21,551 bases of DNA from Baffinella frigidus (lineage: Eukaryota > Cryptophyceae > Cryptomonadales > Baffinellaceae), in contig MU646766.1 in NCBI GenBank assembly GCA_026770585.1, positions 78,407 to 99,957 on the forward strand. The letters are read 5' to 3'. This document shows, piece after piece, positions 1-8,466 of this stretch (position 1 is its first letter; each line of letters begins with the position of its first letter). A program made the position numbers and the translations under genes. Under the pieces are notes generated by a model that did no database searches, was not told the DNA's origin, and saw nothing but the letters and a program-made list of their open reading frames with translations.

Positions 1-80
1 CTGCCTCGAGCGTGCCCCGTTGCCATCTCTCGAGCGCTTGCACCAGGCGTCGGGAGTGTTACGGCACCAGTGGTTCGCAC

Positions 81-209
81 GGCTCTGAACGTGCTGGCGG
101 GCAAGGCTCTGCAAGTGATGGCGCGGGCAAAGCTCTGACAATGATGGAGGGAAAAGGCTCTGCATGTTATGGCGCGGGGTAGGCTCTGACAGTGATGGTG
201 CGGGGTACA
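81..209. repeat. 25-26 bp imperfect tandem repeat
   Basis: Five imperfect units beginning GGCTCTG start near 81, 105, 131, 156 and 182, each followed by a diverged GTGATGGCGCGGGG-like stretch. The array ends exactly at the inferred 3' splice site (GGGGTACAG) of the acidic-tail exon at 211. It therefore probably lies in the last intron of the gene that enters from the left. Confidence 0.7.
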
Positions 210-210
210 G

Positions 211-288
211 GCGGCCAACGAGGACAGCGACGACGACGACGACGACGATTCAGAGAGCGAAGGAGAGGCGGGTGAGGGGGGCGCATGA
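211..288 (+). CDS. Last exon of an upstream gene: acidic C-terminal tail (partial)
   Basis: After a plausible acceptor (GGGGTACAG) a phase-0 frame encodes AANEDS, a run of seven Asp, then SESEGEAGEGGA and a TGA stop at 286-288. That gives 25 residues, almost all acidic, Ser or Gly. Such tails occur in histone chaperones, nucleolar proteins and ribosome-biogenesis factors. The rest of the protein lies left of the window, so no family can be named. The (GAC)n run could also be a simple repeat read by chance, but the clean acceptor and GC-rich third positions favour a real exon. This gene is convergent with the T-protein gene, whose stop is at 1002. Confidence 0.5.
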   Translation, partial: AANEDSDDDDDDDSESEGEAGEGGA

Positions 289-910
289 CTCGTAAACCGC
301 ACGCCTTTGGAGCCATGCTTCGATGAATATGTACTATGCATTATGTGTCGTGTCGTGCCGTGCGCTCGGGCGAGTCGAGTTAAACCGCGATTCCCGTCAC
401 GATTGCTACATGTTCCTACTAGGATTGGCCGTCCTGTCTCTGAAGTTACATTCAGCTCCAGCCAGGGGCACCCGCTTCGATGTGCAGATAAAGTCTCTGC
501 GACCCGTGCGCAGCAGTTTCTTTACTCCATTGCTACATTCACCCACCTTCCTTAGTGCACTCGCGTCGCGTCTCGTGTGTTGAGGCGGCTTGCTTAGGGC
601 GTCTTGTAGTACCTGCACGAAAACACCGGACGTCAGGTGTGAAGTAAGCCAGCAGCGTCTTGTAGGTCCTTAAGGGTTGAAATGCTCCCAACATAGCCGA
701 ACACCTCACCCTTCCGTAGAAAGGATCTGCAGAAAGGCAGGCCGGGTGGGTTCCCTGCGGCAGCGGACCCAGCTTGCCGTAGAGACTCAGCTGGGCGGCG
801 CAACGAACGCGGCAATACTACCTCTCGCGAACATCGTCTGGACAGGAGCGCTGACTGGAGCACGGGCAGAGCCGCACAGGGCGGAAGGTGCGGGGCGGGC
901 GGGAGGGGGG
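289..910. other. Convergent intergenic region, no gene seen
   Basis: This stretch lies between the stop of the left-hand plus-strand gene and the end of the T-protein gene. Small reading frames on both strands have no recognisable domain, start context or supporting splice pattern. A short degenerate repeat (GCGTCTTGTAG) occurs near 600 and 654. It probably holds both 3' untranslated regions. Confidence 0.5.
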
Positions 911-1010
911 TTTAGGGTTTAGGGTTTAGGGTTTAGGGTTCAGGGTTTGGGTTTAGGGTTTAGGGTTTAGGGTTTAGGGTTTAGGGTTTAGGGTTTAGGG
1001 TTTAGGGTTT
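911..1010 (+). repeat. Interstitial telomere-like array (TTTAGGG)n
   Basis: About fourteen heptamers, nearly all exact TTTAGGG, with one TTCAGGG and one shortened unit near 945-950. This is the plant/alga-type telomere heptamer. It is not a chromosome end here, because coding sequence lies on both sides. The stop codon of the T-protein gene (TAA on the minus strand, 1002-1004) lies inside the array. Confidence 0.95.
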
Positions 1011-4000
1011 CGAGTTCAGTGTTGAGAGGGGGGGCGGGGGTTGTGACTTGGTCGGGACGAAGGGCATGGGGCAGGTGACGGCAGACGACTTCTTGCCACG
1101 CACCACCACCTGCCGTTTCGGGTTTCGGGGTCAGGGAGTTGGGGCGAGACCCCGCGGGAGCTCTTCCCTTTATCCGGTTTCTGCTGCGATCCTCTGCACC
1201 GGGTGGCTTGATGCGATCCTCAGGGAGGCAGGGTCATTCTGCAGAACCAGTTCCAGTGTCCGCCTACGAAGGGAGCTCGAAGAACCTCAAGGACCTAAAG
1301 AGGCGAGGGGGGTATGCGCGCCGTGGCGATGCACACGCCCACGTTGCTACTGTGCCCTCGCTTGAGGAAATACAGTACAAGACTGGTCAAATTCTGGATA
1401 GGCGCCGCACCTGGATCTCGGTACCCTTCTTGTTGAAAGGCTTCTTGATGTAGCCCATTGAGATGTTGGTCTTGTTGATCGGCGACACCGCCCCTGACGT
1501 CACCTGCCCATCACCCCCCCTTTCGCTGAGCAGGGAGGAGCGTGCGGTGCCCAGACGCGCGGCACTAGGACAGGGGTTCACTCTCGCCAGGTCCTGCTCA
1601 CACACAACTTCGGTGGGGGTGCATACATGGTGACCGGGTTGGTGGTAACAACGGACCCTCTCTTGTTTCAGGAGAAGCAGGGGGGGCAGGGAGCGCAGAG
1701 GCGCGCGGGACACGAGGGGCAGCCTGGCGATGCGCGGCAGGGGGGAGGGGCAGGGGCACGAGGCAGTGCAAGGGGGGAACACGTAATTCCCCTAGTAGTA
1801 CGGTTTTTTAAACGCTACAAAAATTAGGCAGGGGGGGGGGCAGGAGGTAGGAAGGGGGCGCACCGTGCCGATGGGCTCGCCATCCATGGAGAGGATCTCA
1901 GCGCCCTCGCGGGCGGGCGCGCCCTTGCACACGAACCCCGTCCGCAGCTTCCTGACCGACTTGGGATCCGCAACCTGTCGCCACCCCCGCCAGGTTAGGA
2001 CCTACACCTGAAAACCGAGTGACGAGGCGAGTCACGAGGCGGCGTCGCGGCGCCCGGGCGCTCCCCCCCCCCAGGTAGCACACCATCCCCCAGCTAGCAA
2101 GGGCGCCCCCCCCCGGCTAGCAAGCCCCTCCTAGCGCCGCGGCGGATCACTCGTGTAGGGTGCAGGGTTCATTCAGGGTTCGGGGTTTCGGGTTTCGGGT
2201 TCGGGTTTAGACAGTTTCGGGTTAGGGTTTGCGAGCATGACGTCAGAGCCTGGGAACTTGCGTGTGTGGGGCCAGCCAGCGGATGGGAGGGGGAGGGGGA
2301 AGGGGAAGGTGTATGTGGGGGGGGGTCAGTGGAGGGGAGGGGGGACTGGAGAGGACGGGGGGGCGAAAGAGGAGGTGGCAGGCTGGCAGGGGGGGTGCTG
2401 TCATGGCTGACAGCAAGCTAAAGGTGGCCATCCTAATTCCGCCGTCAACCTGATTCCGGCGTTCCGTATTACCCCAGTATATTTGCCTACCGTAGCACCC
2501 TACAGAATGCCGGAATTAGGTTGGCGCCGGAATTTCATCGCGGAACGCACCAGAATCTGTCCCGGAGTATGCTATTGTGAGCATAAATTCCTTTGATGCC
2601 TGAAGTAGCATACCAACCCTTATCTTCGGCGTCGGACTTGAAAGCGGGACAGGTTATGCCTTGTCCCGAAACCAAATTCGGGTGACGGCAGCGACCTGGG
2701 CGAGGATAAGCTCGGAGCCCGGGAACTTGCGCGCCCCCTCCACGCGGCGCGCCTTGCCGATCGTCCACGAGAGCCCCGCCTCCGAGGGCGTGGTGGTGTG
2801 GTCGATGTCGTGCCCGTAGAGGCAGAGGCCTGCCATCCGGGAACACCTATTCTTTCAAACATCTGCACGGAATTTACTACGCAAATGCGCTGGGACGTGG
2901 CCGTGTGTGTGGTGATTTTCGTTGCCAGACAGCTTGAGAGAAAAATATGTGTTCCCGGGTTACCAGAAAAGTATGTGTTCCCCGGGTTACCAGAAAAGTA
3001 AGTGTTGACGGGTGACCTGCTTCGAGGCGGAGCGTGTCGCGCGCGCCGAGCGCCGCCGGCATCACCTTGTTAGGGTCAGCACATTACGTTGAGGGTTTAG
3101 GGTTCGGGGTTCGGGGTTCGGGGTTCGGGGTGTATGGTGCATGGTGCATGGTGTATGGTGTATGGTTCATGATTTATGGTGCATGGTTTAGAGTTTACGG
3201 TGTATGGTGTAGGCACGATTTAAGGTGTTGGGTTTTGGGTTCAGGGTTCAGGGTTCAGGGTTCAGGGTTCAGGGTTTTGGGTTCAGGGTTCAGGGTTCAG
3301 GGTTCAGGGTTCAGGGTTTATGGATTATGGATTATGGTTTAGAGTGTAGGGTTTCGGCACCTCGGGCTCAGCGCAGAGCTGCTGCCACATGGTGACGGCG
3401 TTCTCCTCCCACACGAAGATCTCGAACCCGTCTTCGCCCGTGTACCCGCACCGCGCCACGAACGCGTCCATCCCCTGCTCGACACCAACACCCATGCCAA
3501 ACAGCCGTCAGCGTTCTCCACTTTCGCCCAACGCGCGTGCCTGTCACCGCTCAGCCAGCGCGCCTCCCAGTCAGCGCCCCCAATGCCGTGCCGTGCGGAC
3601 CCACCCACACCCAACAGGCGTCCCCGCCAGTCAGCGCTCCGCCCACACCCACCGAGCCTCCAGCGCCGAGGCCCCAAGCCATGCCGTGCGTCTCCACGGC
3701 TCAAGACTCTCAGACTACCTACCAGCCAGGACCTTGTGTCCCAGGGACCCATGCCGCGCACCCTTCAAGCGAGGCGGCAGGTTGCGTGCGCTGCCGAGGT
3801 CAACACCCGCGAGAGCCGTTGCGTTGCGTTTGCAGGGGGTGGCTCAGGTCAAGCGCGCTTTCGGTTTTCGGTTTTCGGTTTTCGGGTTGAGCGTTGAGGG
3901 TGCAGGGTGTAGACCTTGAGCTTCATGTTGACGGCATCGCCGAAGTTCATCTTGGAGAAGTCAAACGTCGGGTTCCAGCGCTGCATCACATTCACCGCCT

Positions 4001-6494
4001 CTGCGGTACATAACCGTCAGAGAACTGTGCGAGAACCGTGCTCGAGAACCACGCGAGAACCGTGCGAGAACCTTGACAGGGTTCACTGGAAATTAAGGAG
4101 ACGCCGTGGGCCTATGCCGAGGAGCATATCACCCTAGGGGCGGTGCGTGTCCTTACTTGCGACGCACCATCCCCACCAGTCAGCCCCTGCGTGCTTTGGT
4201 GCTGCGCCTTGCTTCGCTTGTCCTGCGCGACTGTGCTAGCAATGCGGCGCCACACCTCCCGGCCATGCGGTCTTGGATGCGCACGTCTACGGGGGGGGGC
4301 TTGCGCAGTGAGTGAGTGAGTGAGTGCGTGGGTGGGTGAGTGAGTGGGTCAGCCAGCCTGCCAGCCAGCCAGCTAGCCAGCCAGCTAGCCAGCCAGCTAG
4401 TGAGTGAGTCAGGCAGGCAGGAGAGGCGGTGAGGAAGTGAGGCAGTGAGAAGGGCTCGGGTACCCGGGCCCTGAAGGGCGTAGAGGCCGCGCTTGTCCCA
4501 CTGCACCTCGAGCGAGACATCTCCCCCGAACTTGCCGAGTTGCTCCTCGAAGTGCTTCAGGTCCTTGGGCGCGCACCCTGCGTTGATCACCTGGTGCAGG
4601 GTTTTGGGTTTGAGGTTTGAGGCTCATCACCTGACACCCATTGATCACCTGACACCCATCGATCACCTGACACCCATCGATTCCCTCGCTCAGACCCGAG
4701 CCCGAGGCGAAACCAGATGCTCACGGTAGAGACCACCACTTTCCAGGGTGGCGGCCTGGATTTAGGGTGGTCAGGCCGCAGGGAGTTTGTAGCGGTCCTT
4801 CGAAGCACACCCCATGTTCATCACCTGCTGCTGGATTCGGGGTTTGGGATTCGGGGTTTGGGGTTTGGGGTTTAGGGTTTTAGGGTTTAGGGTTTAGGGT
4901 TTCGGGTTTAAGGTTTAGGGTTTAGGGTTCAGGATTTAGGGTTTGGTTTAGTTAGGGTTTAGGGTTTAGGGTTTAGGGTGTAAACCCTAAACGCCGGCCG
5001 TTGCCACGATGACAACCTCTCTACCTCAGTCGGGTTCACCGACTATTATCAATTTGATATGCTGGGGTTGCAGTACACTTACTGTGACTCTGTGTCGGAA
5101 AAGAGCCCGGGCTCAACAAATTGGTGCACCCAACAAATTGGTGCACCCAAATAGTCCAGAGACAGAGCTAGAACCTAAACCCTAAAACGCAACGCGGCGC
5201 GGCTCCAGCGCTGCATGGCGCTCCAGAGCCGCCATTTTATCCGAGGTTGAGGAGCGACGGATCGCCGTCCGCCCGCGTGCGAGAACATGCTGCTCCTGGA
5301 CGCGGGGACCAGCGCCGGTCGCTGCCGTGCACTCAGAGCGCTGCGAGCGCTGGACTGTGAGGGCTGGGAAGGCACGAGAGGATACCTGGTAGATGTGGTC
5401 ACCCTTGGCGTCGGAGGTCTTGGTGATCATGGTGTCATCGATGATGCCTCCCTGCTCGTTGGTGATGAGCGACAGCGACCCCTGCGAGAGCGCATCCGCC
5501 GTCACGTGTCCGTCAAGACACCTCACGGGGGCAAGCCAGCCGAGATTCCCAGGCACACTGCCCGGGGCAATCAAGCAACCGGGACTCCCAAGTGCACCGC
5601 GTTCGTGTCCAACCGTCGATTGTATGAGAACCCGACCAGTGGAACTCCCCGTACAAATCGACATTTGGAAACCAACTCGGCCAGCCCACGTCGGGGTCTT
5701 GGCGGAGTGGCTTGTATGGGGAGGTTTGTGGTCAAGGGGCGAAACCTTGCCCATGGGCATGTTCTCGATGTCCGCGACGGTGACGCTCTCGAGGAAGGCG
5801 ATGGCGTCCTTGCCGCGCCACCGAAGCGAGCACATGTGCGACACGTCGAACAGCCCGGCCTTGGTCCGGCACTGCAGTACACATCACCCCCAACGACTCA
5901 GATCCCCGGCTCAGATTTCCAACCACGACTCAGATCCCCGGGTTGTCAGGTGATGAGCGAGTGCTGTGATTGCCGAGCAAATCCTCTGCGGATTGTATCT
6001 TCACTCCTGTTGCACGGGATCCTCGCCAGGCAGGGGCGATGGGGGCGGATCATGGCAGCAGCTACACACCTGCTTCACGGATTCGATGATAGACTGCCCC
6101 TGCGGGGTGTCCTTGTACTGAACCGGCATGGCGTAGTCGGCAAAGTCGACCTGCCACACGAAGAACAACTCTCAACACCAGAACGACGCTCTTTCCCACC
6201 AACCTTCCACGACGCTGCTCCGGAGGGCCGGCACACACGTCATTTGGTGCGCGACGTGCAATCGCAGCGCACTCGACATGTCACGGACCCCCGCATGAGG
6301 CTTTCGTGAAAGAGTCGGATTCTCGGAGTAACGGGCGAAACCATGATGCCGCCGGCCTTGACGTGCTCATGGTAGACGAGAGTGCGCTTGAGGTTGTCAG
6401 TCGACGCAAAACGCACGGCACCGCCAGGAGCAGCGCAACGCGGTGCGAGCTTCCGCGCGGCAGTCGCGATCAAGCCGCTTCCCCTGCGCATCAT
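1002..6494 (-). CDS. Aminomethyltransferase (glycine cleavage system T-protein), mitochondrial, 12 exons
   Basis: The T-protein takes the aminomethyl group from the lipoyl arm of H-protein, transfers C1 to tetrahydrofolate and releases ammonia, in the mitochondrial matrix. Exons on the minus strand, in order: 6494-6342, 6150-6070, 5871-5746, 5481-5386, 4590-4464, 4000-3915, 3474-3361, 3065-3017, 2829-2696, 1974-1864, 1503-1411, 1109-1002. All phases join and give 425 residues, close to the family length. The first 31 residues are Arg-rich with no acidic residue, as in a mitochondrial presequence. Family hallmarks in order: MPVQY and LFDVSHM (exons 2-3), [14 protein letters not shown] with the conserved acidic loop (exon 4), INAGC and ALQGP (exon 5), [15 protein letters not shown] (exon 7), [15 protein letters not shown] (exons 8-9), [14 protein letters not shown] (exon 10), PMPFVPTK (exon 12). 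All introns are GT-AG. After VPTK the conserved end is replaced by a Pro-rich tail whose TAA falls in a telomere-like repeat. Confidence 0.95.
2163..2231. repeat. Degenerate telomere-like tract in T-protein intron 10
   Basis: Mixed GGGTTTCGGGTTTCGGG, GGGTTCGGG and GGGTTAGGG units. It lies in the intron between T-protein exons 9 and 10 (1975-2695), immediately left of the decayed exon-9 copy. Confidence 0.75.
2227..2265 (-). pseudogene. Decayed duplicate of the 3' part of T-protein exon 9
   Basis: The minus strand reads [13 protein letters not shown]. The true exon 9 (2829-2696) ends [13 protein letters not shown]. Eight of thirteen residues are identical and the rest mostly conservative. The DNA CGCAAGTTCCC(A/G)GGCTC is shared almost exactly. 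No splice donor follows the copy, which runs into telomere-like repeats. It is about 430 bp downstream of the genuine exon end, inside the next intron. Confidence 0.65.
2435..2534. mobile_element. MITE-like palindrome, ~30 bp terminal inverted repeats
   Basis: The left arm starts AATTCCGCCGTCAACCTGAT. The reverse complement of the right arm starts AATTCCGGCGCCAACCTAAT. The arms match over about 30 bp with a handful of mismatches and are separated by roughly 40 bp. There is no coding capacity. It lies in the T-protein intron between exons 9 and 10 and abuts the next element at 2531. Confidence 0.7.
2531..2678. mobile_element. MITE-like element, copy 1 of a 148/149 bp family
   Basis: The terminal inverted repeats are about 34 bp, AATTTCATCGCGGAACGCAC at one end and AATTTGGTTTCGGGACAAGG at the other, both closing with a TGTCCCG block. 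The whole element aligns in reverse orientation with 13352-13500, which is one base longer. Shared blocks include TCCGACGCCGAAG, TAGGCAT/CAGGCAT and GGACAGATTCTGGT. It starts 17 bases inside the 5' splice site that follows T-protein exon 9. Confidence 0.8.
2946..3016. repeat. 26-27 bp tandem repeat containing the 5' splice site of T-protein intron 8
   Basis: On the plus strand, units TATGTGTTCCCGGGTTACCAGAAAAG at 2946-2971 and 2972-2998 are followed by a diverged unit up to 3016. Read in the gene's direction each unit begins GTAACCCG or GTCACCCG. The first copy is the genuine donor after exon 8, and the two later copies are look-alikes. Confidence 0.75.
3088..3352. repeat. Compound telomere-variant array in T-protein intron 7
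   Basis: It runs through GGGTTCG units (about 3098-3130), then GGTGTATGGTGCATGG units (about 3130-3215), then GGGTTCA units (about 3235-3318), then TTATGGATTATGG units. It fills nearly all of the intron between exons 7 and 8. Several heptamer variants sit in homogeneous blocks, which suggests local expansion rather than random decay of one array. Confidence 0.9.
3475..3914. other. T-protein intron 6, no independent gene
   Basis: This 440-base intron separates exons 7 and 6 of the T-protein gene. It contains C/A-rich DNA with loosely repeated CAGTCAGCGC and CACACCCA motifs, and a short TTTTCGG array at 3859-3887 near its 5' end. Long plus-strand frames here have biased composition but no domain. 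Confidence 0.6.
4306..4425. repeat. Tetranucleotide microsatellites in T-protein intron 5
   Basis: (GTGA)n, (GCCA)n with GCTA variants, then GTGA and GGCA units. The block lies between exons 6 and 5 of the T-protein gene, ending about 40 bases from the 5' splice site. Confidence 0.85.
4624..4681. repeat. 18 bp tandem repeat carrying copies of a 3' splice junction
   Basis: Three units of ATCACCTGACACCCATYG start at 4626, 4644 and 4662. On the minus strand each reads TGTCAG then GTGAT. This mimics the genuine acceptor of T-protein exon 5 (ACCAG then GTGATCAAC at 4590), which lies 35-75 bases downstream in the gene. Confidence 0.8.
4771..4824 (-). pseudogene. Decayed duplicate of the start of T-protein exon 5
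   Basis: After an intact-looking acceptor (CAGCAGCAG) the minus strand reads [17 protein letters not shown] and then TGA. The real exon 5 begins [14 protein letters not shown]. The first eleven codons are clearly homologous, then similarity is lost. If spliced in, it would truncate the protein in frame. It lies in intron 4, 180 bases upstream of the true exon. Confidence 0.7.
4835..4992. repeat. Telomere-like array in T-protein intron 4, with strand switch
   Basis: GGGTTTGGGG and GGGTTTAGGG units run to about 4980. The array then meets the opposite strand pattern (GGGTGTAAACCCTAAAC at 4974-4992), so two arrays lie head to head. CCTAAACCCTAAA recurs at 5173-5187. Confidence 0.9.
5018..5170. 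mobile_element. Possible short-TIR element between telomere-like tracts
   Basis: The left edge CTCTACCTCAGTCGGGTT resembles the terminal motif of the element at 7971. The right edge GAGACAGAGCTAGA is its imperfect inverse. Inside is a 17 bp tandem duplication (CAACAAATTGGTGCACC, 5115-5148). CCCTAAA tracts lie on both sides. The inverted match between the ends is short, so the element call is tentative. Confidence 0.35.
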
Positions 6495-6581
6495 ATCGCC
6501 TGATTCCGGTGCTTGAGCGTGTCAACTTTCAACGTCACAGTCTTAAAGTCAACTTCCATCGAGGAGCCAGCCGCGGGAAGG
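6495..6581. promoter_or_regulatory. Compact divergent intergenic region (87 bp)
   Basis: This separates the ATG of the T-protein gene (6494, minus) from the ATG of the unknown gene (6582, plus). It carries two direct copies of GTCAACTT (6521 and 6548). The same word occurs in the intergenic regions at 12.8-13.1 kb and 18.5 kb. No TATA-like box is evident. If the plus-strand gene starts at the in-frame ATG at 6513 instead, the gap shrinks to 18 bp. Confidence 0.5.
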
Positions 6582-8466
6582 ATGGCTGGTCGATCGATGC
6601 GTTCCCTGACCGGGGCGGCGCTGCTAGGATGTGTCACTGTGACGTGCCTGGTGGCCGCCGCCATCAGCGTCCAGGCGAACGCGGGCGCCCCGGCTATTTT
6701 GGGGGGGAAGCAGGTCGACTGGTCAAAAAAGATGAAGCAGTTTAAGGTGAGATCTTCCCCCACGGTCTTGTCACCGGTCCGTGAAGTAGTTGTGCAATAT
6801 TTCCAGCACACCACCTCCTCACCTCTAACAAGCGTCGGGACGCTTGCAGGCGAACGCCAAGCAGGACGTGCGGGATGGGCACGATGCGGAAGTTTTGGTT
6901 CACGATATGATGTCGGGGAAGAGCAACGAGCCGCTCGGCTATGCCGAACGGCACCTCGACGCGTCAAATATGGCCGTGAAACCGGGGTCGAACAGGCGAA
7001 GCCTCGGCGACCTGTCACTATCCTTGCGCTCCTACGCACAGGTAGCGCTACCTTGGGTCCCATTGCTTCCAGTCTCCTCTTTGCTGCCTCCAGTCTCCTC
7101 TTTGCAGAACCCACGTTGAAAGGTTGGTGTGGCAAGGGAGATGACTTGCTCGCGGCAGTCCTCCCTGGAATGAAGCGTACCGAACATTTGGAAACCGAGT
7201 GTCCAACGCATCACCAGAGCACACGGTTTTCGGCGAAAACAATACACGTAGTAGCACCGGGTTTCTACTGATTGGGCGTAGCAAGGAAAGGCGATGGTTG
7301 TGTGTGGTAGCTGGCAGCGGGGGACTGAGTGGCGGTGGGCTCAATCCGGTGGTGGGCGGCTCAACACCTCTTAACAAATGCATGATACGGGCAGGCGCTG
7401 TCGCGAGAGGACGCGCGCATGGGGTCCAAAGTCCTCGACGTCCACGGCGTGGCGCACAAGCACAGCTCCGGGGGCGATGGCTACATTGCGTTCGTGCAGC
7501 ACGCGCCGCACGCAGCGCGGGTACATTCGCGGCCGCGCCATCAGGCCTCGGCGCCGAAGATGCACCATCAACAGGAGCGGCGCGCGGGGGGGGGGGGGGG
7601 GAGGGGGGGGGAGCAGCGCATGCGGCACCATGCGCGCAGAGTCAGGCACGCACGGCGAGTGATCTTCCCGGCCTTCGCGGACAACACCCCGCTCAAGACA
7701 AAGCCTTTCCAGGTTCTAGCAATGCCCCCCGAAGACCCAGGGCCAGTTGTAGTGATCTCAAAGTCGTGAATTGTGCAATTACGATCTGCTTACCGCACTC
7801 TCTCCACGCATTGGACTACGAAGCGATTTCGTGAAAACCACACAAGTGGATAACTCATAACACCACCCAACGGTGAACACTCCGTAGAGACATAGGGTCG
7901 TTCCCACGGATATTCTGACCGATTATTGGTGGCCGAGCCACCAAGAATCCCTTCGTAGCCCGCTGTGTGGAGCTCTACCTCAGTTAATCTGGGCTCCTCT
8001 TTAAATACATTTAGCTGCTCTTTGTGCTGGAGCGTTCGGACGGAATCCTAATCTAAAATGATATTTAATGAGGAGCCCAGCTTAACTGAGGCAGAGCTAG
8101 ACTCAGTCTCGGGAGCTGGAAGGTTGGAGGCCGATGGCCTCAGCGTTGCCTACCCTGTGCATTTATCTAGCACCTATGCAGGTAGCACCCGGAGTGAAGG
8201 TCTCCTAGCTCTGCCTGAGTCGGGTTGCCTGATCGTTTTCACTCCACACGTTGACGGATTTGTTCCCGAAACCCGGGGAATCAACTTCCTGCTGTCTTCT
8301 CATTTAGAGGAGACCGGATGAACGCAAGCAGAAGTAAGTCAGCGTGCCATTGAAGCGTGCCATGGAGACTCTCTCTCTGAAGCGTGCCATGGAGACTCTC
8401 TCTCTCTGAAGCACGCGTGGGCGGCAGGCGATGGGCAACATCAACCTGCTGGTGGCGAGCTTCTGA
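6582..8466 (+). CDS. Unrecognised protein with signal-peptide-like N-terminus, 4 exons
   Basis: Exons 6582-6746, 6850-7041, 7395-7712 and 8428-8466 are all phase 0 and give about 237 residues. The start has Arg residues followed by a hydrophobic stretch (GAALLGCVTVTCLVAAAISV, residues 11-30), consistent with a signal peptide or anchor. Later segments include QDVRDGHDAEVLVHDMMSG, KVLDVHGVAHKHSSGGDGY and RVIFPAFADNTPLKTKPFQ. No family is recognised. The last exon (AMGNINLLVASF, stop) is chosen because its third positions are GC-rich like the other exons. If the intron at 7713 is retained, the frame instead runs to a stop at 7769 (ending VVVISKS). Exon 3 includes a G tract (7584-7612) read as Gly, which may hide a small intron or a length error. 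An upstream in-frame ATG at 6513 is possible. Confidence 0.6.
7066..7108. repeat. 21-22 bp tandem duplication in intron 2 of the unknown gene
   Basis: CTTCCAGTCTCCTCTTTG is repeated as CCTCCAGTCTCCTCTTTG, each copy pyrimidine-rich with an embedded CAG. It forms acceptor-like sequence, and the second copy ends TTTGCAG. Confidence 0.6.
7971..8098. mobile_element. MITE-like element with ~37 bp terminal inverted repeats
   Basis: The left arm is AGCTCTACCTCAGTTAATCT followed by GGGCTCCTCTTTAAATA. The reverse complement of the right arm is AGCTCTGCCTCAGTTAAGCT followed by GGGCTCCTCATTAAATA, giving 34 of 37 matches. The element is 128 bp, lower in GC than its surroundings and non-coding. It lies in intron 3 of the unknown plus-strand gene. 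Its terminal motif AGCTCTGCCT recurs at about 8209 and, inverted, at 13087-13096. Confidence 0.85.

Noticed and set aside
911-1010. True chromosome end
   Set aside because: Coding exons continue on both sides and similar arrays occur in many introns, so this is interstitial.
3389-3919. 176-codon plus-strand frame, Pro/Ser/Arg-rich
   Set aside because: It covers T-protein exon 7 in antisense and intron 6. Its composition mirrors C-rich repeats and it has no recognisable domain or splice support.
5287-6309. 340-codon open frame on the plus strand
   Set aside because: It runs antisense to T-protein exons 2-4 and the introns between them, has no domain, and follows from GC-rich codon bias on the other strand.
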